Assembly (NCBI RefSeq): GCF_000193635.1
Contig: NZ_AEKT01000030.1
Location: forward strand, 1-39,606
DNA length: 39,606 nucleotides
Direction of reading: 5' to 3'
Source of the DNA: Weissella cibaria KACC 11862
Lineage (GTDB): Bacteria > Bacillota > Bacilli > Lactobacillales > Lactobacillaceae
The position numbers and the translations under genes are program-made. The notes below the pieces were generated by a model. The model was not told where the DNA came from. It saw nothing but the letters and a program-made list of their open reading frames with translations, and ran no database searches. Shown here one piece after another: positions 25,410-34,039 of the stretch (position 1 is the stretch's first letter; the number at the start of each line of letters is the position of its first letter).

Positions 25410-25484
25410 CGTAGGGCAGAGATGTCTTACACAACCAATTCTCTTTCTCTCTCTTAGCCGCTGTAACTTGCCAGTTATAGCGGC
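25410..25484 (+). ncRNA. Candidate small RNA or leader with an 11-codon frame and hairpin
   Basis: The 299 bases between nagB and the HU gene contain no ordinary gene. Downstream of the promoter at 25375 there is ATG 25422 with AGGG before it, an 11-codon frame (MSYTTNSLSLS, stop at 25455), a CT-rich stretch (25438-25454), and a 12-bp hairpin GCCGCTGTAACT/AGTTATAGCGGC (25457-25484). The T-tract after the hairpin is poor (ATTCTCTTTG). It could be an antisense-type small RNA, an attenuated HU leader, or chance. Confidence 0.35.
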
Positions 25485-25637
25485 ATTCTCTTTGTAAAGG
25501 GACATTTGAGTATGCATTTTACATATATTCTTTAGATTTCCCTAAGAGTGGGTAACTAATTGGCACAAAAGTCTAGTATTCTCATGCATGCATAGCGTAT
25601 ACTATTCGAGTAATAACTATTAAAGAGGTATTGAAAC

Positions 25638-25916
25638 ATGGCTTCAAAGACTGAATTGATTGACTTGGTTGCAGCAAAGACTGGACAAGCTAAGTCAGAA
25701 ACGACTAAGACGGTTAACGCATTGTTGGACGTTATCAAGGACCAATTGGCACAAGGCGAGAAGGTCGCCTTGGTTGGCTTTGGTACTTTCGAAGTTCGCG
25801 AGCGTGCTGCACGTAAGGGTCGCAACCCACAAACTGGTGCAGAAATTGAAATCGCAGCCGCAAAGGCACCTGCCTTCAAGGCTGGTAAGGACTTCAAGGA
25901 AGCCGTTAACAAGTAA
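25638..25916 (+). CDS. hup: HU-family DNA-binding protein
   Basis: Nucleoid-associated histone-like protein that binds and bends DNA as a dimer. The 92-residue length and sequence are textbook HU: helical N-terminus ([15 protein letters not shown]), the [13 protein letters not shown] segment and the beta-arm motif GRNPQTG with the DNA-intercalating Pro, then [19 protein letters not shown] 25638 follows AAAGAGGT. It is monocistronic with its own terminator. Codon use is strongly biased as in thrS, which fits an abundant protein. A -10-like TATACT lies at 25598 without a clear -35. Confidence 0.97.
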   Translation: MASKTELIDLVAAKTGQAKSETTKTVNALLDVIKDQLAQGEKVALVGFGTFEVRERAARKGRNPQTGAEIEIAAAKAPAFKAGKDFKEAVNK

Positions 25917-25936
25917 TTTAATCGTTACGTTTAAAA

Positions 25937-25970
25937 CGCCACATTAGCATTTGCTGATGTGGCGCTTTTT
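25937..25970 (+). terminator. Rho-independent terminator of the HU gene
   Basis: CGCCACATTAGC (25937-25948) pairs over 12 positions with GCTGATGTGGCG (25953-25964), with an ATTT loop and T-run. Confidence 0.93.
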
Positions 25971-26091
25971 GCATTGCTGGACTAACCAGGTTTGTTCACA
26001 AAATTTAGGTTTCGTTTTAGCTGGCGTGAAGATAGCGCTAAGCTAAGCGTCATATGATAATCCTCGTCAAAAACATTTGGAGGAACACGAT

Positions 26092-26367
26092 ATGACAGAT
26101 CGTAATCAAAATAAAGGTCAACGGCCGTGGTTGCAATGGGTGACCTTGGGCGTTGCTAGCTTAGCAATGGTGTTTAGTCTCATCACCGCCTTTCATCCGT
26201 TCGGAATCGGGTCAGACACTAGTCGACCCACTATGACGCAACAATCCGGTGGTTTTGGTGGCCGTGGCCCAATGGAAAATAATCAGGCGGGTTCGAATGG
26301 CAACACATCTTCGGGTACAACGAATTCAGTAGATGAAGCTGCAAGCAACGGCACGACGACCCAGTGA
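26092..26367 (+). CDS. Small membrane protein with Gly/Asn/Ser-rich extracellular tail, 91 residues
   Basis: ATG 26092 follows TTTGGAGGA (26076-26084); the frame is open five codons further, but only through the binding site. The product has a short basic cytoplasmic start (MTDRNQNKGQRPW), one transmembrane helix (about 15-36) and a disordered tail rich in Gly, Asn, Ser and Thr (GGFGGRGPMENN...). The gene ends 12 bases before the ABC permease, so the three genes 26092-28516 form an operon. The tail motif G-P-M-x-E-N-N recurs in the permease (GGGPMGGENN), which suggests partner or substrate-like roles. I do not recognise a family. Confidence 0.75.
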   Translation: MTDRNQNKGQRPWLQWVTLGVASLAMVFSLITAFHPFGIGSDTSRPTMTQQSGGFGGRGPMENNQAGSNGNTSSGTTNSVDEAASNGTTTQ

Positions 26368-26379
26368 TAGGAGATTAAA

Positions 26380-27843
26380 ATGAATTTTGTGAAACGAGCA
26401 GGAATTACGTTATGGGCCCGCAAAGGCCGTTCTTTATTACTGGTGTTGACGTCGACCGTGATTTTAGTTTTCGTCATGGCTGGTTTAATTATTCAGAACG
26501 CTGCATTAACAGCAGCCAATAACGCCGCTAATGCAGTTGGCTCAACAGTCAGCTTATCAGCTAATCGCGAGAAGATGTTTGAACAGATGAAAGCAAGCCA
26601 GTCAAGCGCTAGTTCAACATCAAACAGTGAAACGAAACCAACGGCGATTACAATGCCAACCGCAACCGTGAAGCAGGTTAAAAAGATTGCGGCACTCGCT
26701 AATGTTTCGTCGTATAACATCACCAATAATGCGTCAGTAAATGCGAATAGTTTTAAGGCAGTGACAACGACAACGACATCAAATGCCATGGGCGGCGGTC
26801 CAATGGGTGGTGAGAATAATAGTGGTGATATTCAAGTGAACGGTGTGTCACTTACGGCAGCAACGTCGTCATTTACAGATGGTTCAGCTAAGATTACATC
26901 TGGTCGGGGTATCAAAGCGTCTGACCAAGGTACTAACAATGTGGTCATTGAAAGCGAATTGGCATCAGCTAATAAGGTGAAGGTTGGTCAAACGATTACA
27001 GTGAAGACGACCGCTGATGATGCGAAAACGGTTAAGCTGACTGTTGTGGGTATTTACAAGGTGAAGACAGCGACCGATGGCTTCCAACGTAATGATCCAT
27101 CGAATACGATTTACGGTTCATATACCTTGGCTAATACAATCAATGGCACTGAGAATGTCGCGTCTAACGTCACCTTTACGATGGCTGAACCAGCAAAAAC
27201 AACGGCTTTTGTTAAGGCAGCTAAGAAGTATATTGATACCGACAAGCTTACGCTGACATCGGATGCCTCACAGTACAAGACCGCTGCAGCGAACATGAAG
27301 AACGTGGCCGCTTTTGCTTCGAAGATTGTTTGGTTAGTTTCAATCGCAGGTATCTTGATTCTTGGTTTGATTATTATCCTGATTACACGTGAACGTCGTC
27401 GTGAAATTGGCGTTCTGGTGGCATTGGGTGAATCAAAGCCTAAGGTTGTCGCACAATTGTTCACCGAATTATTAGCCATTCTGATTGTGGCCCTTGGTAT
27501 TGCCACTGCTGCAGGAAATGGCGTTTCAGGTGTAATTGGAAAACAGCTAGTGCAACAACAAACGACGCAACAAATGCAAAGCGCGAATGGCGGCCTACCG
27601 GGTGGTGGCGCTGGTCAAAACGGTGGCCCAGGCGGTGGTCAAAAGCCATCAGGTAATATGGGTGGCGGCCCAATGGGTACCCGGGGTGGTATGACGAAGA
27701 CAGCCGAACTCCAGACAGCGATGACACCAGTTGCGGTGGCTGAACTTGGTGGCGTGGCTTTCCTAATTGCTGTCTTATCAGTTTCAGGCGCGGCATTTAG
27801 TATTTTGCGCATGCGTCCAAAGCAAATTTTGCAGGCAGATTAA
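26380..27843 (+). CDS. ABC transporter permease, MacB/FtsX type
   Basis: The 487-residue protein has the MacB/FtsX layout: a first transmembrane helix (about 19-40), a large extracellular domain (about 41-305), and three C-terminal helices around residues 310-340, 355-380 and 450-475. The cytoplasmic motif RERRREIGVLVALG after helix 2 is the usual coupling segment to the ATPase. Two low-complexity Gly/Asn/Gln stretches are odd: NAMGGGPMGGENNSG in the extracellular domain and a Gly/Pro-rich insert (ANGGLPGGGAGQNGGPGGG...) in the loop before the last helix. ATG 26380 follows AGGAGAT. Such exporters act as mechanotransmitters or efflux pumps for peptides and lipoproteins; the substrate is unknown. 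Confidence 0.9.
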   Translation: MNFVKRAGITLWARKGRSLLLVLTSTVILVFVMAGLIIQNAALTAANNAANAVGSTVSLSANREKMFEQMKASQSSASSTSNSETKPTAITMPTATVKQVKKIAALANVSSYNITNNASVNANSFKAVTTTTTSNAMGGGPMGGENNSGDIQVNGVSLTAATSSFTDGSAKITSGRGIKASDQGTNNVVIESELASANKVKVGQTITVKTTADDAKTVKLTVVGIYKVKTATDGFQRNDPSNTIYGSYTLANTINGTENVASNVTFTMAEPAKTTAFVKAAKKYIDTDKLTLTSDASQYKTAAANMKNVAAFASKIVWLVSIAGILILGLIIILITRERRREIGVLVALGESKPKVVAQLFTELLAILIVALGIATAAGNGVSGVIGKQLVQQQTTQQMQSANGGLPGGGAGQNGGPGGGQKPSGNMGGGPMGTRGGMTKTAELQTAMTPVAVAELGGVAFLIAVLSVSGAAFSILRMRPKQILQAD

Positions 27844-27856
27844 TGGAGATAACAGA

Positions 27857-28516
27857 ATGACATTAGAAATCAAACATTTAACGCATTGGTATACGGATCG
27901 AGATCATAAATTATATGAAGACGTTAATCTGACATTTGAGTCTGGTCGTTTTTACGCGATTGTTGGTGAATCTGGTTCAGGTAAGACAACGTTACTATCA
28001 TTTCTAGCGGGCCTTGATGAACCTCGAGAGGGAGACATTCTGGTAGATGGGGTCTCAATTAAGGAAATCGGGTTAACTAAATTTCGCCAGAAGTACGTGT
28101 CGACAATTTTCCAGGCCTACAATCTGTTGAATACGATGACGGCGTTCCAAAATGTGCAAACTGCCTTAGCGATTACCGGTTCGATTCACGCAAAAGATAA
28201 GGCATATATTCTGGATCAGTTAGCTCGTGTCGGCATTGATGAAGAAAAAGCTCATAAAAACGTGCAACGTCTATCTGGCGGTGAACAACAGCGCGTAGCA
28301 ATTGTCCGGGCATTATTGGTCGATGCACCAATCGTTGCCGCTGATGAGGCGACTGGTAATTTGGATCATGAGAACTCACAAAAAATTGTGGACTTGTTTG
28401 CTGAACTGGCACATGAATTTGGTAAGACAGTGATTTTAATTACGCACGACCGCGATGTCGCGAGTCGGGCAGATGAACAATTACTCTTGCAAAATCACGT
28501 TTTTGAACCAATCTAA
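27857..28516 (+). CDS. ABC transporter ATP-binding protein, MacB/LolD type
   Basis: The 219-residue ATPase partners the permease 13 bases upstream. All motifs are present: Walker A GESGSGKTT (about 38-46), Q-loop in IFQAYNLL, signature LSGGEQQR, Walker B ending VAADEAT, D-loop GNLD and the His switch in ITHD. The start ATG 27857 follows TGGAGAT, although the frame is open upstream into the permease gene. Length and motifs are those of the LolD/MacB branch used with FtsX-type permeases. The operon ends at the terminator at 28589. Confidence 0.95.
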   Translation: MTLEIKHLTHWYTDRDHKLYEDVNLTFESGRFYAIVGESGSGKTTLLSFLAGLDEPREGDILVDGVSIKEIGLTKFRQKYVSTIFQAYNLLNTMTAFQNVQTALAITGSIHAKDKAYILDQLARVGIDEEKAHKNVQRLSGGEQQRVAIVRALLVDAPIVAADEATGNLDHENSQKIVDLFAELAHEFGKTVILITHDRDVASRADEQLLLQNHVFEPI

Positions 28517-28588
28517 AAATAAGTGTGTGACGAAAGATGCTTTGAATTGCGTTGGATGACGGATCCAAACATTTGGAACATGTTTAAC

Positions 28589-28625
28589 AACGGGCGCTAG
28601 ATGATAATCTGGCGCCCGTTTTGTG
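28589..28625 (+). terminator. Rho-independent terminator of the ABC operon
   Basis: AACGGGCGCTAGAT (28589-28602) pairs with ATCTGGCGCCCGTT (28607-28620), GATA loop, followed by TTTT in total. Its tail runs directly into a possible extended -10 (TGCTACACT, 28624-28632) of the next gene. Confidence 0.85.
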
Positions 28626-28665
28626 CTACACTGGAAGGATAATTAATGAAGAAGTGAGATGTACC

Positions 28666-29136
28666 ATGCAAATGACAGGAAATGATTTCATTGCGGCTTT
28701 GAAAGATGAAACCTATGAAATCAAAAGCTTTACTGCCGCTGATCAAGCAACCATTAATTTGGATGATTTGTTTGGTTATGTTGAACAAGCGACATCACAA
28801 GAGAAATTGTTCAGCGCAGAGTTACTGATTAGTGGGGATGAACCAATTAGTTTACGGGTTGAAACCGGTTTGGTTAATCTACCTATTCGTTATACCAACG
28901 CAATTAGTAAGATTGTGATTAATGACCCAGAGACAGAAGTAACGTTATATATGATTGCGGAGCACCCGTTGGTTACCAAGTCTGGTCTGCGAATTGAAAC
29001 GGCAGCAACCGTCGCGGCTTTTGCGGATGACCCAGAATCCGTTGAAAGCAAGATTGCGACCTTTTTCGATAAAGAATTGCAAAGCATCAATGAGGCTGTC
29101 GCAGCGGCCGAGTCTGATGAATCTGAAGCAGAGTAA
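28666..29136 (+). CDS. Hypothetical acidic protein, 156 residues
   Basis: ATG 28666 follows a GTGAG site, in a context (GTGAGATGTACCATG) very like that of folD (GTGAGGTGTACCATG). The protein is soluble and acidic, ends in a Glu/Asp/Ser tail (SDESEAE), and contains beta-rich segments such as LFSAELLISGDEPISLRVE and TEVTLYMIAEHPL. There is no signal peptide, membrane segment or metal motif. It is followed after 29 bases by the metalloprotease gene and is likely co-transcribed with it. I do not recognise a family and give no function. Confidence 0.75.
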   Translation: MQMTGNDFIAALKDETYEIKSFTAADQATINLDDLFGYVEQATSQEKLFSAELLISGDEPISLRVETGLVNLPIRYTNAISKIVINDPETEVTLYMIAEHPLVTKSGLRIETAATVAAFADDPESVESKIATFFDKELQSINEAVAAAESDESEAE

Positions 29137-29165
29137 TTGAACGTTAGAGAAAGATTGAGTGAGAC

Positions 29166-30086
29166 ATGGCACGGAAAAAGCGTATGAGTCGAAACAAGCG
29201 GTTAGCGCTGGTGATGACAATTATTATTTTGGTGGTGTTGGTAGCCCCACAATTTATTAGATACTATATGAACGTGACGGAAGCGAAACAGGCGGCCCAG
29301 CAGGAAAAAGATTATTTGGCAAAAATTGCCCGCCAACAACGCTTGGAAGGTGACAACTCTGCCGATAAGTTGCCAGTGACAACGCATTGGGACTTAAATG
29401 CTGCGGGGAACATGAAGGTTGTGGTATCTAGTCGGGTTATGAAGGAAACGGATGGCCAGGCGTTGAAGTGGGTTAAAACAGCAGCGAAGGTGTGGAATCA
29501 AGCACTGGGGGTGAAGTTCATCTCAGTGCGGTCATCTGATGCCAACCAGGATGAAAATGTTGATCGAAATGTCTGGCCACAAGATAGTGACTACCAGTTG
29601 TTGGTTGGGTATAAAAAAATGACTGACACGGCTGGTAAGGAAGATACCTCAGTATTGGCCACAACGACTGAAGGTGGCAATACGATGTGGATTTCAGCCC
29701 ATGCGGCGAAGGTGTGGTTGGCAGAAACGATACAGCGTGAGGATTATTTGTCAGGGGCGGTGTATGGCCCAGTCACATCGGCGGATATTACGGCCTTACA
29801 CGATAAAGAGGCTGAGCATACAGTGATTCATGAATTTGGGCACGCATTAGCGCTCAAGCACCAAGGATCCGCACTTGATTTAATGTCGCCGATGGTAGGA
29901 ATTAAAGATTCAAGTAAGCCGAATGAAACGGAAGTCATGCAGGTTAAGACGATTCGTTATCTGGCCATGCATCCTGAAGCACTTAATGAAGGCACGTATA
30001 ATGATGTCTTCCGTAAGTATTACAAACAAATAAACGGCCAAGACATTCCAGATGATTTGGTTGTTTTGAATGATAGTCATGATTAA
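29166..30086 (+). CDS. Membrane-anchored matrixin-like zinc metalloprotease
   Basis: The 306-residue protein has a basic start (MARKKRMSRNKR), one membrane helix (about 13-33) that probably acts as an uncleaved anchor, a helical stalk, and an extracellular peptidase domain. The zinc motif HEFGHALALKH lies at residues 222-232, giving His222, Glu223, His226 and His232, followed at 235-243 by SALDLMSPM with the Met-turn. This HExxHxxxxxH plus Met-turn pattern is that of the metzincin M10/matrixin group. ATG 29166 lies 29 bases after the previous gene with a modest GTGAG site. No propeptide cysteine switch is apparent. The substrate is unknown; surface or signalling proteins are candidates. Confidence 0.88.
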   Translation: MARKKRMSRNKRLALVMTIIILVVLVAPQFIRYYMNVTEAKQAAQQEKDYLAKIARQQRLEGDNSADKLPVTTHWDLNAAGNMKVVVSSRVMKETDGQALKWVKTAAKVWNQALGVKFISVRSSDANQDENVDRNVWPQDSDYQLLVGYKKMTDTAGKEDTSVLATTTEGGNTMWISAHAAKVWLAETIQREDYLSGAVYGPVTSADITALHDKEAEHTVIHEFGHALALKHQGSALDLMSPMVGIKDSSKPNETEVMQVKTIRYLAMHPEALNEGTYNDVFRKYYKQINGQDIPDDLVVLNDSHD

Positions 30087-30101
30087 GGGGATTTAATTAT
30101 T

Positions 30102-30641
30102 ATGAAGCACAATATTTTAACGGCCCACAAGGTCATTGGTACGCTCGTTGGTATCATTGTGTTTTTGTTGTTATTTAAGTACGTGGCCATACCAGCTGGC
30201 GTACCCAACACGAAGATAACGTTAGCACCAGCTTGGTTGGCATTGATAACAGCTATTTTCGGTCCGATTGCCGGGGCGGTTGTTGCCTTTATTGGGCACA
30301 CATTAAATGATGGCCTGGCATCAGGAACGGTTTGGTGGACATGGGCGATTGCTGATGGCATGTTTGGTCTATTTCTAGGGTTAGCAACGCAACGAATTGG
30401 GTTGTTTATTGGTTCATTGACGGCCCGCAAATTAGTGCTGTTTAATGTTTGGCAACTAATTGCCAATGTGGTGGCTTGGTTAGTGATTGCACCCTTGGGT
30501 GACCACTGGATTTATGGTTTGGCGTTATCAGAGTCATACCAGCAAGGGGTGGTCGCTGCTTTGGCGAATACGGTGGTCATTGCTGTCCTTGGCACAGCCT
30601 TAATTACAGTTTATAATCGTTATTTTGTTAAGCAAAACTAA
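30102..30641 (+). CDS. ECF transporter S component, UPF0397 type
   Basis: Integral membrane substrate-binding (S) component of an energy-coupling-factor vitamin transporter, 179 residues, five or six hydrophobic helices. The family-typical features of UPF0397 proteins are seen: IPAGVPNTKI after the first helix, then AFIGHTLNDGLASGTVWWTW. UPF0397 members are often annotated as riboflavin or thiamine-related S components; the ligand here cannot be read from sequence. The gene starts 15 bases after the protease with an AAGGGG site and is probably in the same transcript. The shared EcfAAT module must be encoded elsewhere. A strong terminator follows. Confidence 0.88.
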   Translation: MKHNILTAHKVIGTLVGIIVFLLLFKYVAIPAGVPNTKITLAPAWLALITAIFGPIAGAVVAFIGHTLNDGLASGTVWWTWAIADGMFGLFLGLATQRIGLFIGSLTARKLVLFNVWQLIANVVAWLVIAPLGDHWIYGLALSESYQQGVVAALANTVVIAVLGTALITVYNRYFVKQN

Positions 30642-30696
30642 GCTTTATTCATTTTCTATTACGGCCATAGGTTGAAAATTAATAACGACTGTTGCA

Positions 30697-30735
30697 ACAG
30701 GGAATCCTTGATATATCAAGGGTTTCCTGTTTTTT
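30697..30735 (+). terminator. Rho-independent terminator
   Basis: A long stem starting ACAGGGAATCCTTGA (30697-30711) pairs with the arm ending GGTTTCCTGT (30730), followed by T6. Confidence 0.88.
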
Positions 30736-30770
30736 AGTTATCGCGATTCATGGTTTATTTTCAGTTAGTG

Positions 30771-30779
30771 TGGTAGAAT
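30771..30779 (+). promoter_or_regulatory. Extended -10 promoter of the folD-recN operon
   Basis: TGGTAGAAT (30771-30779) is a TGn-extended -10 box 37 bases before the folD start. A good -35 is lacking. Confidence 0.55.
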
Positions 30780-30815
30780 TTATGCATTAGTAATGAATAA
30801 AAAGTGAGGTGTACC

Positions 30816-31706
30816 ATGGCAAAGTTAATTGATGGTAAGGCGATCGCCAAGGCGTTACGCGCTTCGGTTACGGAACAAGCCACGCGTTTATCAGAGGCTG
30901 GTGTTGTGCCTGGATTAGCGGTTATTTTGGTTGGTGATGATCCAGCAAGTGAAATATACGTCCGTAATAAGGAGCGTGCCGCTAGTAAGGCCGGCGTTAA
31001 TGCACAAACCATCCGTTATGATGCAGAGACGGCGGAAGAAACTTTGTTGGCAAAAATTGCCGAGTTGAATGCTGATACAAGCGTTGATGCCATTCTGGTA
31101 CAGAGCCCGGTTCCAGGTCACATTGATGAACACAAAATCCAAGAAGCGATTAGCCCAGCTAAGGACGTAGATGGTTTTCACCCAGAGAACATTGGTCGTT
31201 TGTATGCCAATCGGGAAGGCTATTACCCAATTGCCAATACACCTCGAGGCATTATGACGATGCTCGCTCATGAGGGTGTCACGTTGGCGGGAAAGAATGT
31301 TGTGATTATTGGTCGCTCCATTTTGGTCGGCCGGCCCATGTTTGCGTTGGCGCAAGCAGCTGATGCAACGGTGTCATTGCTACACCGCTATACACCAGAT
31401 AACTTACGCCACGAATTATTGCAACAAGCCGACGTGGTTATCGTTGCAACTGGTGTCGCTGGTTTGGTAACGGGATCCGACTTGAAAGCGGGTGCCACGG
31501 TTATCGATGTTGGGATTAATCGAATGGCTGACGGTTCGTTAGTTGGCGATGTTGACTTTGCTTCAGCGGAACCAGTTGCCGGCTTAATTACGCCGGTTCC
31601 TGGTGGGGTTGGTCCGATGACCATTGCCACATTATTGCAAACGACAGTTGAGTTGGCTGCATTACATCATGGTGTTACATTGGAGGCAGGATGGCAGACT
31701 ATTTAA
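30816..31706 (+). CDS. folD: Bifunctional methylenetetrahydrofolate dehydrogenase/cyclohydrolase
   Basis: Interconverts 5,10-methylene-, methenyl- and 10-formyl-tetrahydrofolate, supplying one-carbon units. The 296-residue protein has the usual two halves: the catalytic domain with Y48-V-R-N-K52, QSPVP (96-100) and KDVDGFH (116-122), and the NAD(P) domain with VIIGRSILVGRP and the C-terminal TPVPGGVGPMT. ATG 30816 follows GTGAGG. Slightly unusual: QSPVP where QLPLP is normal, and PIANTPRG (138-145) where most relatives have PCTPxG, two residues longer. It is the first gene of a seven-gene operon and overlaps xseA by 16 bases. Confidence 0.97.
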   Translation: MAKLIDGKAIAKALRASVTEQATRLSEAGVVPGLAVILVGDDPASEIYVRNKERAASKAGVNAQTIRYDAETAEETLLAKIAELNADTSVDAILVQSPVPGHIDEHKIQEAISPAKDVDGFHPENIGRLYANREGYYPIANTPRGIMTMLAHEGVTLAGKNVVIIGRSILVGRPMFALAQAADATVSLLHRYTPDNLRHELLQQADVVIVATGVAGLVTGSDLKAGATVIDVGINRMADGSLVGDVDFASAEPVAGLITPVPGGVGPMTIATLLQTTVELAALHHGVTLEAGWQTI

Positions 31707-32956
31707 CGGTTTCAGCGCTAACCAGTTATCTAAAGCGTAAATTTACGGCTGATCCGTATTTAAAAGAAGTCTATGTGACGGGTGAAATTTCTAATTACCG
31801 TCAACGACCTGGTCATCAATATTTTTCTTTGAAGGATGACGGGGCGGTGCTTAATGCAACGATGTTTAAGTTTGCCTTTCAAAAGTTGCAATTTAAGTTA
31901 GAACCAGGGATGAAAGTTAACGCCGTTGGCCACATGGATTTGTACGCGCCCAATGGGTCGTACAGTCTTATTATTGATAAGCTAGAACCGGATGGCGTCG
32001 GGGCCCTTTATCAGGCATATGAACAGTTAAAAGCGAAGCTATCAGCTGAAGGTTTATTTGACCAACTTCGCCGGCCAATTCCACGCTTTCCTAAGAAAAT
32101 TGCTGTGATTACATCACCGAGCGGGGCTGTTATCCGCGATATTATGACGACGGTTCGACGACGTTACCCAATTGCGGAAATTGTTTTGTATCCTGCAGTT
32201 GTGCAGGGTGATGGGGCGGTACCGTCATTAACGAAGCAAATGACGGCCGTTGCAGAAGCAGCCGATTATGATGTCTTGATTATGGGGCGTGGTGGTGGCT
32301 CGATTGAAGACTTGTGGGCTTTTAATGAGGAGGCGGTGGCACGCCAAATGTTGACCATGCCAATGCCAATTATCAGTTCGGTTGGTCACGAGACAGATAC
32401 AACGATTGCAGATTTTGTAGCCGATCAGCGGGCCGCTACACCAACGGCAGCGGCAGAATTAGCGACACCGGTACCATTGGCTGACTTATGGTTGGGCATT
32501 CAGCAAATGCAACAACGACTGGTTAACCAAATGCAGCGCCAAGTTGTGGCTAACCAAGAACGCCTAAGCCGGTTACAAAATAGTTACGTGTTGACACAAC
32601 CAGCTCGTTTGTACGAAGGATATTTACAACGATTAGATATCGCGCAACAACGGTTACAACAAGCGGTTACGACAACGGTCACGCAGCGTCAGCATCAATT
32701 TGACTTATTGGCACCACGTTTAGTAAATGCGATGACCCGCCAGGTTGAGCGTTCCCAGGAACGAGTTGGTCGCGCCGTGGCTGGCTTGCAGTTAGTGAGC
32801 CCGTTGGCTATCTTAGCCCGTGGTTACAGTGTTGTTGAACATGACACGCACATTTTAACGACGGTAGATGATGTTGCTGTTGGTGATACGGTTCATATTC
32901 GGTTGGCGACTGGTGAATTAGACGCCACGGTTACAGCAAAGGAAAGTGAAAAATAA
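31691..32956 (+). CDS. xseA: Exodeoxyribonuclease VII large subunit
   Basis: Catalytic subunit of exonuclease VII, which degrades single-stranded DNA from both ends and works in repair. The 421-residue length is normal for the family. An N-terminal OB-fold (about 1-100, [15 protein letters not shown] and [10 protein letters not shown]) is followed by the catalytic core with [13 protein letters not shown], the hallmark [14 protein letters not shown], and SSVGHETD, then a long Gln-rich coiled coil that binds XseB. ATG 31691 lies within the end of folD with GGAGG nine bases upstream. Its stop overlaps the xseB start (TAATG). Confidence 0.98.
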   Translation: MADYLTVSALTSYLKRKFTADPYLKEVYVTGEISNYRQRPGHQYFSLKDDGAVLNATMFKFAFQKLQFKLEPGMKVNAVGHMDLYAPNGSYSLIIDKLEPDGVGALYQAYEQLKAKLSAEGLFDQLRRPIPRFPKKIAVITSPSGAVIRDIMTTVRRRYPIAEIVLYPAVVQGDGAVPSLTKQMTAVAEAADYDVLIMGRGGGSIEDLWAFNEEAVARQMLTMPMPIISSVGHETDTTIADFVADQRAATPTAAAELATPVPLADLWLGIQQMQQRLVNQMQRQVVANQERLSRLQNSYVLTQPARLYEGYLQRLDIAQQRLQQAVTTTVTQRQHQFDLLAPRLVNAMTRQVERSQERVGRAVAGLQLVSPLAILARGYSVVEHDTHILTTVDDVAVGDTVHIRLATGELDATVTAKESEK

Positions 32957-33174
32957 TGGCAGAAAAGACATTTGAAGAAAATTTGGCAACACTGGAAAAA
33001 ATTGTTGCGCAACTTGAAAAGGGTGACGTACCGCTAGAAGAAGCCCTCAAACAATTTGAAGTGGGTGTTAAGTTGAGTCAAGAACTACAACAAACCCTAC
33101 AAACAGCTGAACAGAGTTTGGCGAAAATTGTGAATGCGGACGGGACGACATCAGATTTTGAACCAGAGGGTTAA
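32956..33174 (+). CDS. xseB: Exodeoxyribonuclease VII small subunit
   Basis: Small helical partner of XseA, 72 residues, typical length. The family signature is clear: [24 protein letters not shown] and [18 protein letters not shown], a helical hairpin that packs on the XseA coiled coil. The ATG shares one base with the xseA stop, a classical coupling arrangement that keeps subunit levels tied. Confidence 0.97.
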   Translation: MAEKTFEENLATLEKIVAQLEKGDVPLEEALKQFEVGVKLSQELQQTLQTAEQSLAKIVNADGTTSDFEPEG

Positions 33175-33175
33175 C

Positions 33176-34039
33176 ATGAAATTATCAGAGTTTTCAGCAA
33201 CTGTTGTCCCACAAATTGAGGATAAGTTAGCTGCTGAGTTAGCACACAGTACATCTAACCAAACGATGCGTGACGCCATGACCTATGCCGTCATGGCAGG
33301 CGGCAAGCGACTACGCCCATTGCTAACATTAGCTGTGGCGCAGTCTTATGGATTGGGTATCAACGGTTTGCTTCGGGCAGCGAGTGCTTTGGAGTTAATT
33401 CATACTTACAGTCTTATTCATGATGACTTACCGGCGATGGATAATGACGACATGCGACGTGGCAAGCCAACGACGCATAAGGCATTTGGTGAAGATGTGG
33501 CGATTTTGGCAGGGGATGCCTTGCAACCATTGGCCTATCAATGGTTGGCGAGTGACCCATTGTTGACAACACCGCAAAAGGCTGAATTGACGCTACAACT
33601 GGCCTTGGCTTCAGGTGCTGATGGGATGGTTGCCGGGCAAGTCATGGATATGGCCGCAACTAACGCAGCAACTATCTCATTAGATCAAGTTAAAGCAATT
33701 CACTACCGTAAAACTGGCGCACTGATTGCGTACGCGGCAATTGCTGGGGGAATCATGGCCCATGCGTCTGATGAAGTCAAAGAAACCTTGTGGAACTTCG
33801 GTATGGCCTATGGTTTGGCCTTTCAAATCAAAGATGACTTGGATGATCTAGGGCAGGATGATGTTGCCGATAAGCAAGCATACCCAACTATTTTGGGCGT
33901 TGACGGTGCGAAGGATGCCTTGCGGGAACAGGTTCGAATTGCGACAAATGCCATTGTAAAGTTTGGCGAACTAACGGGAAACGAAACAACTTTGTTGTTG
34001 TCGTTTCTGGATTATTTTGAAGAGGTTGTGGAGAAGTAG
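33176..34039 (+). CDS. ispA: Short-chain polyprenyl (farnesyl) diphosphate synthase
   Basis: Condenses isopentenyl diphosphate with allylic diphosphates, giving geranyl and farnesyl diphosphate for undecaprenyl and quinone pathways. The 287-residue protein carries GGKRLRP, the first Asp-rich motif DDLPAMDNDDMRRG, and the second, KDDLDDLG. The start ATG 33176 is two bases after the xseB stop with GAGGG upstream; the frame is open further into xseB but without a better start. It lies in the usual Firmicute position between xseB and tlyA. Confidence 0.95.
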   Translation: MKLSEFSATVVPQIEDKLAAELAHSTSNQTMRDAMTYAVMAGGKRLRPLLTLAVAQSYGLGINGLLRAASALELIHTYSLIHDDLPAMDNDDMRRGKPTTHKAFGEDVAILAGDALQPLAYQWLASDPLLTTPQKAELTLQLALASGADGMVAGQVMDMAATNAATISLDQVKAIHYRKTGALIAYAAIAGGIMAHASDEVKETLWNFGMAYGLAFQIKDDLDDLGQDDVADKQAYPTILGVDGAKDALREQVRIATNAIVKFGELTGNETTLLLSFLDYFEEVVEK

